Below, one piece after another: positions 33,721 to 41,823 of a stretch of 64,000 nucleotides of DNA. The stretch lies in contig NZ_KZ626881.1 of the NCBI RefSeq assembly GCF_002911015.1, positions 1 through 64,000 of the forward strand. Direction: 5' to 3'. The position numbers and the translations under genes are program-made. The notes beneath the pieces were generated by a model. That model was not told the DNA's origin and did no database searches. It saw only the letters and a list, made by a program, of their open reading frames with translations. Positions within the stretch are counted from its first letter, which is position 1, and every line of letters begins with the position of its first letter. The stretch is from Streptomyces populi. Its GTDB lineage: Bacteria > Actinomycetota > Actinomycetes > Streptomycetales > Streptomycetaceae.

Positions 33721-33942
33721 TCACGCCTTGACCGGGGCGCCACCCGGCTCCTTCACGATGCGATCGCCGACCGCGATCGACTTCCACAGCCCACGGTCGA
33801 TGCGCACCTTCACGGACCGGCCGTCCCCACGCCTCACCTTGACGAAGTGGTACATGTTCGCGCCGTCGAGCATGCCCCGCGATTTGTCCTCGACAACGCC
33901 TTCCCAGGCGTCGTCCGGTCCTGGTCTGCGAGATTTGAACAT
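33721..33942 (-). CDS. small conserved protein, DUF7489-like
   Basis: 73 residues. The pattern DAWEGVVEDKSRGMLDGANM, then YHFVKVRRGDG and RGLWKSIAVGDRIVKEPG, is a compact beta-barrel-like domain found as a small stand-alone protein in many Streptomyces. The domain name is from memory and the function unknown. Soluble, with its own short intergenic regions. Confidence 0.65.
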   Translation of the reverse strand: MFKSRRPGPDDAWEGVVEDKSRGMLDGANMYHFVKVRRGDGRSVKVRIDRGLWKSIAVGDRIVKEPGGAPVKA

Positions 33943-34105
33943 GCCGCAAGTCTAGGGTTTTCGACAGACGTGATGCAGCGTCAAAAGACACAAATACCGC
34001 AGTACATATGTCACGCAAAGAGCCCCACAGATGTCCTGAGCGGCATGGGCGACGACACGGCGGACGCGACAGCGTCCTCGGACTCCAGCCCGCGACAGAA
34101 CAGCC

Positions 34106-34153
34106 GTGACGTCCGGTGCGGACACTCCCGGGAGTGTCCGCACCGGACGTCAC
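34106..34153. terminator. 48-bp perfect palindrome, bidirectional terminator
   Basis: 24-bp arms with no spacer (left arm begins GTGACGTCCGGTGCGG, centre CCCGGG). It overlaps the stop codon of the minus-strand gene at 34150. Unusually long for a terminator. Confidence 0.55.
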
Positions 34154-34506
34154 GAGACGGCCTCGTCGTTCGTGTGAGTGATCCGCGCGCCGGGAACGCC
34201 CAACGCCTGAACGATCCGGCCGGCGGCCTCCGGGGAGAAAAGCCCCTTCGTCACGCTGAGGACGAATCCAGCCACGGGAGGATGCTCCACTTCCCGCAGC
34301 AGGATGAACGCCTCCCCTTCCGTCAGGGAAAAAGCGAGGCAGAACCACTCCGCGAAGTCGTCCCGGGCGATCTCGGACGCGCCCCAGCGCTCCTCCAGTG
34401 CCGCGCGCTCGACGTCGACCTGGACGAGCCACCTGATGTCGCGTGGGTTGACATCCCGTTCGGGGATTCGCCTCAGACCCGCCGGGGCCGACTCGCGTGG
34501 ATTCAT
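34150..34506 (-). CDS. hypothetical protein
   Basis: 118 residues from ATG 34506, with GGAGGTGGG upstream. Mixed sequence with WFCLAFSLTEGEAFILLREV and PPVAGFVLSVTKGLFSPEAA; no motif recognised and no signal peptide. The size and acidic character would fit a small immunity protein, but nothing else supports that. It ends inside a 48-bp palindrome. Confidence 0.6.
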   Translation of the reverse strand: MNPRESAPAGLRRIPERDVNPRDIRWLVQVDVERAALEERWGASEIARDDFAEWFCLAFSLTEGEAFILLREVEHPPVAGFVLSVTKGLFSPEAAGRIVQALGVPGARITHTNDEAVS

Positions 34507-34565
34507 GTCCGTCCCACCTCCGTGACAATGATCGGACACGTCACGGCGGACACCGACCCGTTCGC

Positions 34566-35405
34566 TCAGGCAGGCCGGCGGAGTGCGCCGACCAGCGCGC
34601 GCGGATCGTCGGCGTGGAAACGGACGGTGTGGGCCTTTTCCGTCGTGCCGAGCGGGCGAGTGAAAGGGAGTGGCCGGTTCAGCTCCAGGGTCACCGAGGT
34701 CTGGCTGCCCACGATCAGGTCGAGGATCCCGTCCTCGGAGAGGGTGATCAGGCGGCCTTCGGGGTAGCGCCGGTCGACCCGGACCGAGGCGACCGCGTCC
34801 TGCGGTACGGCGAAGTCGAACAAGGCTCCGTAACGGATCCGCAGAGAGCCGTCGGAGTGCACGACGTGCGGCCGGGTGACGCAGGCGGCGTGCAGTGCCA
34901 GCACGAGGAGGACGCCGTACAGGTCGAGCACCAGGATCGCCCGGTGAACCACCGGCCAGGGGACGAGGAAGGCCAGGCCGACGGTCTCGACGACCATCAC
35001 GAAGAGCAGCCCGTACATCATCGCGGTCTGAGGTCCGGTGTACGCGGCAGCGAGGTCCCCGGGGCGTACCCCGTGCGTGCCGCGCCGGACCCACCGCCCC
35101 AGGGAGGCGAAGGCCCGCAGTTCGTGGAGGACCAGGCGGCGGACCGCCACCGGCACCACCTCCCGTACGGCGGCCCGCAGTGACGCCCCGCGGTCCGTGC
35201 CGCGGGCGCGCGCAGCGACGTACAGCGAGCGCAGCACCCAGGCTTCCAGCAGCAGCACCGCGAGTACCAGCGCCTCGGCGACCGCCGGCGTCCATCCGGG
35301 CGGCCGGACCCCGGCCGGCAGGCAGGCCGCCGGCGTCAGCTCCCCCGGCAGCACGGCGGCCACCGCGACCCGTGCCGCCCGTACGCCCCGTGGCCGGACG
35401 CTCAT
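34566..35405 (-). CDS. membrane protein, function unknown
   Basis: 279 residues. Membrane helices are evident around VAEALVLAVLLLEAWVL, MMYGLLFVMVVETVGLAFLV and AILVLDLYGVLLVLALHAA. The C-terminal 100 residues are soluble, with a repeated strand pattern (LRIRYGALFDFAVPQDAVAS, LIVGSQTSVTLELNRP) reminiscent of PH-like domains in actinobacterial membrane proteins. Its start overlaps the stop of the upstream MerR gene by four bases, so the two are translationally coupled. Confidence 0.7.
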   Translation of the reverse strand: MSVRPRGVRAARVAVAAVLPGELTPAACLPAGVRPPGWTPAVAEALVLAVLLLEAWVLRSLYVAARARGTDRGASLRAAVREVVPVAVRRLVLHELRAFASLGRWVRRGTHGVRPGDLAAAYTGPQTAMMYGLLFVMVVETVGLAFLVPWPVVHRAILVLDLYGVLLVLALHAACVTRPHVVHSDGSLRIRYGALFDFAVPQDAVASVRVDRRYPEGRLITLSEDGILDLIVGSQTSVTLELNRPLPFTRPLGTTEKAHTVRFHADDPRALVGALRRPA

Positions 35406-36136
35406 CCCCGGCCCCTCTCCACGAACGCCTCCATGAGCCGGCCGACGACTTCCGCCTGCGCGGGGGCGTACTCGGCGAGCAACGCCTCCTTGAGTCCGGT
35501 CACGACCACCCCGTCCTCGGGAATCGCGGCGAACAGCTCTTCGGGGACGGCCGCCATCAGGTCGGCCGCCAGGGGCGCGATCCGCGGATCGTCGGCGGGG
35601 GCCTCGGCGAGCGCGTCGAGCCGCTCGTACAGTCCGGCAACCGCGGGATCGGCGATCAGCGTTCCGAACAGCGCGAAGATCTCTTGGCTGCCGGTGCCGG
35701 CGGCGTCCACCAGCGTGAGGTACTCGCGATCCTTGGCCGCGCTCGGCGAATCCGTCCGGGGGGCTTGTGCCAGCAGTGCGGCAAGGGCGGGCGAGACGGG
35801 CCCCGTCACACCGGGCGGCTCGGCGAGGAGGACGCCGAGCCGGTAGCGGCGCTCCCGGATGGCGGCCTCCTGGCGGGCCAGGTCGGCGTCGAGCTCCTCC
35901 AGCACCTCGGCCAGTTCGCGCCCGGCATCGTCGGCGAGGACGTCGCGCACCTCATCGAGGCCGAGACCGAGTTCGGTGAGCCGGCGCACCCGGGCGAGCA
36001 GGACGGCGTCACGAACGCCGTAGGCCCGGTAGCCGTTGGGGCGCCGCTCCGGTTCCGGAAGCAGACCGACATGGTGGTAATGCCGGACCGCCCGAGTGGT
36101 GAGCCCCACGAGCGCGGCGATCTCTCCGATTCGCAT
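35402..36136 (-). CDS. MerR family transcriptional regulator
   Basis: 244 residues. MerR HTH MRIGEIAALVGLTTRAVRHYHHVGLLPEPERRPNGYRAYG, coiled-coil dimerisation helix near residues 75-110, and a C-terminal TipAS-like helical domain (EYLTLVDAAGTGSQEIFALF). Relatives bind hydrophobic ligands such as drugs. The ATG coincides with the predicted transcription start of a 19-bp-spacer promoter, so the mRNA is probably leaderless. It is coupled to the membrane-protein gene downstream. Confidence 0.88.
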   Translation of the reverse strand: MRIGEIAALVGLTTRAVRHYHHVGLLPEPERRPNGYRAYGVRDAVLLARVRRLTELGLGLDEVRDVLADDAGRELAEVLEELDADLARQEAAIRERRYRLGVLLAEPPGVTGPVSPALAALLAQAPRTDSPSAAKDREYLTLVDAAGTGSQEIFALFGTLIADPAVAGLYERLDALAEAPADDPRIAPLAADLMAAVPEELFAAIPEDGVVVTGLKEALLAEYAPAQAEVVGRLMEAFVERGRG

Positions 36137-36142
36137 ACCGCC

Positions 36143-36173
36143 AGTAGAAACCTTGCCGTTGCGTCAAGGTCAA
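36143..36173 (-). promoter_or_regulatory. MerR-type promoter, leaderless start
   Basis: TTGACC (-35, 36173 to 36168), a 19-bp spacer, then TCTACT (-10, 36148 to 36143). The inverted repeat ACCTTG/CAAGGT (36150-36155, 36165-36170) fills the spacer, as in MerR-activated promoters. The -10 box ends seven bases before the ATG. Confidence 0.6.
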
Positions 36174-36352
36174 GCGCTGTCGGGTTCGACCGCGTCCCGA
36201 CCGCGAAGAGGGCGCGGGCACGTGGACCTCGGCACGGAGTCGGGCGACGGCGGCGTCGACATGTACCGGGTGGTCCGGAACACCACGGCGTCGAGGACCA
36301 GGCCCGGCGAGCCGAGCCGGTCCCCCGTTCCGGAGCGGGACCGTACGCCACT

Positions 36353-36386
36353 TTGGTACAGCGCACCATTTTGGAGCGCCGCACCA
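36353..36386. promoter_or_regulatory. tandem operator sites before the TetR gene
   Basis: TTGGTACAGCGCACCA (36353-36368) and TTGGAGCGCCGCACCA (36371-36386): two related 16-bp imperfect palindromes, 18 bp apart, ending 20 bp before the TetR start. Confidence 0.5.
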
Positions 36387-36406
36387 AAGAGTGGCACCAT
36401 CGGGGT

Positions 36407-37105
36407 ATGACGACGCGAGCACGCCGACCACAACGGCGCAACCAGGTGCTCTCCCGGGAGCAGATCGTCGACACCGCGGTCGAGATGCTCGACGCGGGCG
36501 GCGAGGGCGCGCTGACCGTCCGGGCGCTGACCGAACGGCTGTCCACCGGTTCCGGGGCGATCTATTACCACGTGGGCACCCGCGACGATCTGCTCGACAC
36601 GGCGACGGAAACCGTGATCGGCGCGGCACTGGCGGCCCGGCCCGCCGGGGAGGCGGCCACGCCCGGGGACGAGATCCGTGTCGCCGCGCTGGCGCTGTTC
36701 GACGCGATCGCCGCACACCGGTGGCTCGCCACGCGGCTGACCCTCCAGATCGTCCGGAATCCGGTCGGCCCGGTGACGGTGGGGATCTTCGAGCGGATCG
36801 GCGGGCAGCTGGGCGCCCTGGGCGTGCCACGGGCCTCCTGGTTCGACGCGGCCTCGACGCTCGTGCACTACATCCTCGGAGCCGTCAGCCAGAACGCCCG
36901 CATCGAGGGGGACACCTCGGGGATCGACCCCGAGGGGGATCGCGAGGAGCTCTTCGACGCGGCGTCGGCGGCGTGGCGGGGGCTCGACCCGGAGGCCTAC
37001 CCGTTCGTGCACGCCGTCGCCGGCCAGATGAGGGAGCACGACGACCGCGAGCAGTTCCTCACCGGCATCGCCGTCATCCTCGAAGGTCTCACCCGTCTGC
37101 GCTGA
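36407..37105 (+). CDS. TetR family transcriptional regulator
   Basis: 232 residues. HTH: SREQIVDTAVEMLDAGGEGALTVRALTERLSTGSGAIYYHVGTRDDLL. The ligand domain resembles TetR_C regulators of monooxygenases and exporters. It sits 55 bp upstream of an FAD-dependent monooxygenase on the same strand, with a hairpin between them (37106-37124). Two tandem operator-like sites lie before it, suggesting autoregulation. Confidence 0.88.
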   Translation: MTTRARRPQRRNQVLSREQIVDTAVEMLDAGGEGALTVRALTERLSTGSGAIYYHVGTRDDLLDTATETVIGAALAARPAGEAATPGDEIRVAALALFDAIAAHRWLATRLTLQIVRNPVGPVTVGIFERIGGQLGALGVPRASWFDAASTLVHYILGAVSQNARIEGDTSGIDPEGDREELFDAASAAWRGLDPEAYPFVHAVAGQMREHDDREQFLTGIAVILEGLTRLR

Positions 37106-37124
37106 CCCGGCCGATCCGGCCGGG
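37106..37124. terminator. short hairpin between TetR and monooxygenase
   Basis: CCCGGCCG-ATC-CGGCCGGG directly after the TetR stop. It may reduce read-through into the monooxygenase gene. Confidence 0.4.
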
Positions 37125-37160
37125 CGGTCCCACCGTTCGTCTCTCGGAAGGACACTCCTC

Positions 37161-38684
37161 ATGCATGACGTCGTGATCGCGGGCGGCGGCCCGGTCGGTC
37201 TGTTCCTGGCCTGCGAGCTGGCCCTGTCCGGCTGCTCGGTCCTGGTCCTCGAGCGGGACCCGGAACTCACCTCGCCCCTGAAGGCGTTACCGCTCGGACT
37301 GCGGGGGCTGAACGCCGGGTCGACGGAGACGTTCCACCGCCGCGGCCTCCTGGAAGCGATGGCGCGGGCTTCGGGAGTCGACCCGCGGAAGGTGGGCGCG
37401 GATCCGGAAGCGGTCGAGGCGCCCGCACCCCGCGAGCTGAGCCATTTCGCGGGCATGACGCTCACCGCGGCCGACATCGACACGGCCGCCCTCCCGCCCC
37501 GGCTGCCCGGCCCGGCGATGGAGGGGTTCATGACGAGCCTGGAAGCGGCCGGATCGGTACTGTGCGAGCGGGCCACCGCGCTCGGAGCCGAGATCGTCCG
37601 GAACGCTCCCGTCACGGCCGTGGCGCAGGACACCGGAGCCGTCCTCGTCACGGCGGGCGGCCAGGAGTACCAGGGGCGCTGGCTGGTGGGCTGCGACGGC
37701 GGGCGCAGCGCCGTACGCCGGCTCACCGGCTTCGAATTCGTGGGCACCGAGCCGCTGTTCACCGGCTACGCCGCCAAGGTCGCCTTCGCCGACCCCGAGC
37801 GGCTGCCGCTCGGGTTCAACCTGACACCGAACGGCATGTATCTGCGTACGCCCCTCGAAGGGCACCTGGGCATGATGGACTTCGACGGCGGCACCTTCGA
37901 CCGGTCCCGGCCGCTGACCCGCGAACATCTCCAGACGGTCCTGCGCCGCGTCAGCGGCACCGACGTGACGCTGAGCGAGGTCCACCTCGCCTCCAGCTTC
38001 ACCGATCGCGCGATGCAGACGACGACGTACCGCGAGGGCCGGGTGCTGCTCGCCGGCGACGCGGCACACATCCACTCGCCCCTGGGCGGCCAGGGGCTCA
38101 ACCTCGGCATCGGCGACGCCGTCAACCTCGGCTGGAAGCTCGCCGCCACCGTGCGCGGCTGGGCGCCCGAAGGCCTGCTCGACACCTACACCACCGAGCG
38201 GCACCCCGTCGGCGCCGCCGTGCTCGACTGGTCCCGCGCCCAGGTCGCGACCATGAAGCCGGGTCCCGACGCCCCCGCGCTGCGTCGCCTCGTCCACGAC
38301 CTGATGCGCACCGCCGACGGAACGACCCACGTGTACCGAAAGACGTCGGGGCTGTTCAACCGCTACGACCTGGCCGGCGAACAGCCCCTCGTCGGCTGCG
38401 GCGCCCCGGACTTCCGCTTCGAGGACGGCACCCGCCTCGGCGAACTCCTGCGCCAGGGGCAGGGAGTCGTACTCGACTTCAGCACCGACCGGGCCCTGCA
38501 AGTCGCGGCCAAGGGGTGGGAGGGCCGGATCCGCTACGCGGCCGGCCCGGCGCGCGACGGCCTCGGGCTGGGTGCCGTGCTGGTCCGGCCCGACGGCGTC
38601 GTGGCGTGGGCGGGCGAGCCCGCCCCGGATCGCGACGCGTTCGAGCAGACGGCCACCCAATGGTTCGGCGCGCCGCGGAACTAG
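37161..38684 (+). CDS. FAD-dependent aromatic monooxygenase, class A
   Basis: 507 residues. FAD motif VVIAGGGPVGLFLACELALSG, ERDPE, the DG motif WLVGCDGGRSAVRR, and GD motif VLLAGDAAHIHSPLGGQGLN define the PHBH/RdmE-type fold used in polyketide tailoring and in degradation of phenols and rifamycin-type drugs. The C-terminal thioredoxin-like domain (residues about 390-507) is present. Codon 43 (37287-37289) is TTA. GGAAGGA precedes the ATG. The TetR gene upstream is the likely regulator. Substrate unknown; drug inactivation is one possibility. Confidence 0.9.
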   Translation: MHDVVIAGGGPVGLFLACELALSGCSVLVLERDPELTSPLKALPLGLRGLNAGSTETFHRRGLLEAMARASGVDPRKVGADPEAVEAPAPRELSHFAGMTLTAADIDTAALPPRLPGPAMEGFMTSLEAAGSVLCERATALGAEIVRNAPVTAVAQDTGAVLVTAGGQEYQGRWLVGCDGGRSAVRRLTGFEFVGTEPLFTGYAAKVAFADPERLPLGFNLTPNGMYLRTPLEGHLGMMDFDGGTFDRSRPLTREHLQTVLRRVSGTDVTLSEVHLASSFTDRAMQTTTYREGRVLLAGDAAHIHSPLGGQGLNLGIGDAVNLGWKLAATVRGWAPEGLLDTYTTERHPVGAAVLDWSRAQVATMKPGPDAPALRRLVHDLMRTADGTTHVYRKTSGLFNRYDLAGEQPLVGCGAPDFRFEDGTRLGELLRQGQGVVLDFSTDRALQVAAKGWEGRIRYAAGPARDGLGLGAVLVRPDGVVAWAGEPAPDRDAFEQTATQWFGAPRN

Positions 38685-38963
38685 GGCCTGTCTGACAATT
38701 CGCCTCGTCGCCCGAAGGGCGGCCGACTGCCACCCGGCCCCGTTCCGGACGCGGTGCCGTTCGCTCGCCGCGGACCGGTCCCTCTCGCGCCGGAGCACCG
38801 GTCCGGAAACCCAGGACCGCGGAAGAGGCCGAGGCGCCCCTCCACCGCACCGGGCAAGGCCGCCCGACACCGAACTCGTCGAGCACCAACACCTCGAGCA
38901 CCGCCGTCATACCCGACAGCCGAAGGGAAACGACCGTGGACAGTGTCGTCAACGCCCCCTCCA
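38685..38963. other. intergenic sequence after the monooxygenase
   Basis: Begins AGGGCCTGTCTGACAATTCG directly at the stop codon, which resembles an insertion-sequence end, then GC-rich filler. No gene is visible. The likeness is impressionistic. Confidence 0.3.
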
Positions 38964-39257
38964 GCCTTGAAGGTCCGGTCCCGCGCACACGGAGTGAAGG
39001 TCCACGCCGCGACCATCGCCCCCTACGGCGGCTCGGAGATGTACTCGGCCGAGGGTGACAAGGCACGCGAGCGGGTCAACGCGTGGATCCGCACGAGCGG
39101 CGCCTTCGACGGCGTACTCGACTTCGACGCCGTCCGGCGCGACCCCGCCGACCCCACCCGCATCCGCATCGACCTGCACATGGGGGACAACCTCCACGGC
39201 AGTGACGCGGGCTATGCGGCCCTCGCGGAATCCATGGACCTCTCCCTCTTCGACTGA
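38964..39257 (+). pseudogene. 3' fragment of an SGNH/GDSL hydrolase gene
   Basis: The frame reads AHGVKVHAATIAPYGGSEMY, VNAWIRTSGAFDGVLDFDAV, then HGSDAGYAALAESMDLSLF. This is the C-terminal third of an SGNH hydrolase, including the D-x-x-H-like region (normally LHPNDAGY). The N-terminal block with the catalytic Ser is missing, and the open frame upstream is Arg/Pro-rich. A truncated relic. Confidence 0.6.
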
Positions 39258-39414
39258 TCCACGATCTCCTCGGCTGGTCCACGACCGAGGCGGCTCGCGG
39301 CCTTCTCGTGGAAAGCAGCGGCGTCCGGTGTGTGCGGTGACCGCACGTGCCGGGCGCCGCGGCGAAGCCACCGGAAGTCCCTGCTTCCCCCCTCCCCCCA
39401 GGCAGGGTCGTCGA

Positions 39415-40278
39415 TCAGACACTCCCCTCGGTGCGGTACGCGGTTGTCGCGATCTCGACGAAGGACCGGATCAACGGGTTGGTGTCACCCTCGTTCCACA
39501 CCGCCACCACCCGGCTCGGCTCCATGCCGGTCAGCGGCACCACGGCCAGCCCCGCGGGCAGGTCGTGTCCGAGCGGGGCCAGACCGACCGTGCCGTTCCA
39601 CAGCACGGCCTGCACGCATTCCTGGACGGCGCGCACCACCGGTCCCTCGCGCGGTCTGCCGCCGTTCCAGTACGACTGCCAGAGAGGGTCGGTGCCCTGC
39701 GGGAACCGGAACCAGCGGCGGTCGCCCAGCTCGGCCGGCCGCAGCCCGTCGCGGCGGGCCAGCGGATCGTCGGCGCGCAGGACCACGCCGACCCGATCGC
39801 TCCGCAGTTCACGCACCGTCAGAGCGGTCGCGTCGAACGGCGCCCGGGTGAGGGCGACATCGACCAGTCCGGCGCGCAGCCCGCAGGTCGGGTCGGTCAG
39901 ATCGGTGTCGCGGACGCGGATGTCGACGCCGGGGTGGATCCGGCGGAAGGCGGCGGCCAGCCTGGCCACCGCCGGGTCGGTGCCCTCGCCCAGGATGCCG
40001 ACGGTGACGACCGCGACACCGGCCGCCGCGCTGACGCGTACCCGGACGCGGTCGGCATGGTCGAGCAGGGACCGCGCCTCGTCGAGCAGCACCGTACCCA
40101 CCGGAGTGAGCGTGACCCCCGCGGGCGAGCGGGTGAACAGCAGGGCCCCGACATCGGCCTCCAACTGCTTGACCGCCCGGCTCAGCGGCGGCTGGCTCAT
40201 GTGCAGTCGGGTGGCGGCCCGGCCGAAGTGGAGTTCCTCGGCGACCGCCACGAAGTAGCGCAAGGTCCGCAGCTCCAC
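39415..40278 (-). CDS. LysR family transcriptional regulator
   Basis: 287 residues from a GTG start at 40278. The N-terminal winged helix is ELRTLRYFVAVAEELHFGRAATRLHMSQPPLSRAVKQLEADVGALLFTR, followed by the substrate-binding domain (ILGEGTDPAVARLAAAFRRI). Frames extended to 41127 are antisense to the cupin gene and rejected. It diverges from the cupin gene with a LysR-type ATAC-N7-GTAT box eight bases before its start. Confidence 0.88.
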   Translation of the reverse strand: MELRTLRYFVAVAEELHFGRAATRLHMSQPPLSRAVKQLEADVGALLFTRSPAGVTLTPVGTVLLDEARSLLDHADRVRVRVSAAAGVAVVTVGILGEGTDPAVARLAAAFRRIHPGVDIRVRDTDLTDPTCGLRAGLVDVALTRAPFDATALTVRELRSDRVGVVLRADDPLARRDGLRPAELGDRRWFRFPQGTDPLWQSYWNGGRPREGPVVRAVQECVQAVLWNGTVGLAPLGHDLPAGLAVVPLTGMEPSRVVAVWNEGDTNPLIRSFVEIATTAYRTEGSV

Positions 40279-40285
40279 TCTGCAA

Positions 40286-40304
40286 CGATACCCACGAGGT
40301 ATCG
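40286..40304. promoter_or_regulatory. LysR-type binding box
   Basis: CGATACC-CACGA-GGTATCG, with the T-N11-A core in ATACCCACGAGGTAT. In the 81-bp gap between LysR and cupin genes, next to the LysR start, it suits autoregulation. Confidence 0.6.
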
Positions 40305-40359
40305 GCGCCACAGGACGGGTCTTGGACACCGGCGGGGCCCCGGCGGTGAACTCGTGACC

Positions 40360-40854
40360 ATGACCGAAGAAACGAAGAGCAGCGAGCCGCAGACCCGCCC
40401 CGCCGTATCGGTGGTGGGTCCCGGCGGCGGCGAGACGATCGTCCTGGGCACCACGCGCATGCGCGTCCTGGAGGACGGCAGCCACACCGGGCACCGCCTC
40501 GCGATCACCGAGTCCGTCCTCGCCCCGCACACCCAGGGACCTCCGCAGCACCGCCACGCCCGGCACGACGAGGGCTTCTACGTCCTCTCCGGCACCGTGC
40601 GCTTCACCGTCGGGGACGAGGACCACGACGCCACCGCGGGCACGCTCGTCATGGTTCCGCCCGGCACCCCGCACACCTTCGCCAACCCCACCGACCAACC
40701 CGCCGTCATGCTCAGCACCTTCACCCCCGACCTGTACGTCCAGTACTTCCGGGACCTCCAGGAGGTGCTCGCCGACGGCCGGCCGCTGACGCCAGGGGCC
40801 AACATCGACGCGATGAACCGCTACGCGACCGAGCCCGCCACCGAACTCGGCTGA
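40360..40854 (+). CDS. cupin domain protein
   Basis: 164 residues. Cupin motif 1 is PPQHRHARHDEGFYVLSGTVRF and motif 2 is MVPPGTPHTFANPTD, giving the usual His/His/Glu/His metal ligands of a single-domain cupin. Relatives include quercetin-dioxygenase-like proteins and many of unknown role. GTG 40354 is an alternative start. Controlled presumably by the divergent LysR gene. Confidence 0.85.
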   Translation: MTEETKSSEPQTRPAVSVVGPGGGETIVLGTTRMRVLEDGSHTGHRLAITESVLAPHTQGPPQHRHARHDEGFYVLSGTVRFTVGDEDHDATAGTLVMVPPGTPHTFANPTDQPAVMLSTFTPDLYVQYFRDLQEVLADGRPLTPGANIDAMNRYATEPATELG

Positions 40855-41065
40855 CGGATCGTTCCAGAGGGGTCGGCCGCCGGATTCTCGGCACGACAAC
40901 CAAGATTTTCTCGGGGACCGGCGCGAGGTCTCTCCGCACCCGCTCGGCCGCGCCCGTCCCGCCCCTCCGGACTGCCTCGTCAACCCACGGCGGCGCCTTC
41001 CCGCCTTGTGATGATCCGCCGCGTGGTGCCGCTCGCCCGTCTTCACGGTGCAGCACAGTGGACCG

Positions 41066-41566
41066 GTGTCTCTTCGCCCGTTGACCGTCCTGCTCCTGGC
41101 GCTGCTCAGCGTCACAGGCTGCACCACCGTGGCCCCCTACACCCCACCGGCCGACGGCCGCCCGGGGGTACGCGCCTCGCTCGCGGCGGACGGCGCCGCC
41201 TCGCCGACGTCCGTGCCGGTGGTGCAGTCCTCGCCTCGTTCCGCTCTGGTGAAGACCGAACCGGAGCGGCCGCGGCGTACGGCCAGGACCGCAACGGCTC
41301 CTCGCCGTCGGGCAGCGGGACCGGCACGACGCACCACGCCTCGTACGGTTCCGCCGACGCACGCGATGCCGCACGCGCGAGCCGTCCCGCGGCACCGAAA
41401 GCCGCCGCGAGCGCCCTCCCCCGCGAGGACTCACCTCCACCCGGCTCCGCGGGCACCGCGCGTCCGTCCGCAACCCTGGCCCGACCAGATGCGTCAGCTG
41501 TGCCGCCAGGCGGACGGGGTCACGTCCTCCGAGATCGCGACCCTGTGCCACCAGACCTGGGGTTGA
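41066..41566 (+). CDS. putative lipoprotein, basic and Pro-rich
   Basis: 166 residues from GTG 41066 (ATG 41048 is possible). The signal stretch VLLLALLSVTGC ends in a lipobox, predicting a lipid-anchored extracellular protein. The mature part is Arg/Pro/Ala-rich and low in complexity (RRTARTATAPRRRAAGPARR), then ends in a folded-looking segment WPDQMRQLCRQADGVTSSEI with two Cys. Family not recognised. Confidence 0.55.
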   Translation: MSLRPLTVLLLALLSVTGCTTVAPYTPPADGRPGVRASLAADGAASPTSVPVVQSSPRSALVKTEPERPRRTARTATAPRRRAAGPARRTTPRTVPPTHAMPHARAVPRHRKPPRAPSPARTHLHPAPRAPRVRPQPWPDQMRQLCRQADGVTSSEIATLCHQTWG

Positions 41567-41594
41567 CATTCCTCCCCCTCGGGGAAGGGATGTC
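41565..41594. terminator. imperfect hairpin after the lipoprotein gene
   Basis: GACAT...ATGTC outer arms and TCCCC/GGGGA inner arms begin inside the stop codon. TTGACATTCCTCCCC resembles right ends of IS200/IS605 elements, but no transposase is near. Confidence 0.4.
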
Positions 41595-41823
41595 GACCAC
41601 GACGTACCTGCTCGGCGACCACACCGCTCAGAGGCGCCGTCTCCACCGCTCAACGGCACGAACGACCATGCGGTGGCCGCAGGTCACGGCGTAGACACCG
41701 CCCGGTGGCGGGAAGCGTCCGAGGGTCGGACGGGACGCCGGCCACCGCCCTGAGAACACCCCCAGGGCCGAGCCGCCTCACGGTCCCGGCCGCCGGCCCG
41801 ACTTGGGCGCGAGGCCTCCCCCT

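Noticed and set aside
41565..41594. IS200/IS605 right end
   Set aside because: The TTGACATTCCTCCCC likeness is suggestive but no TnpA/TnpB gene or left end is near; recorded only as a hairpin.
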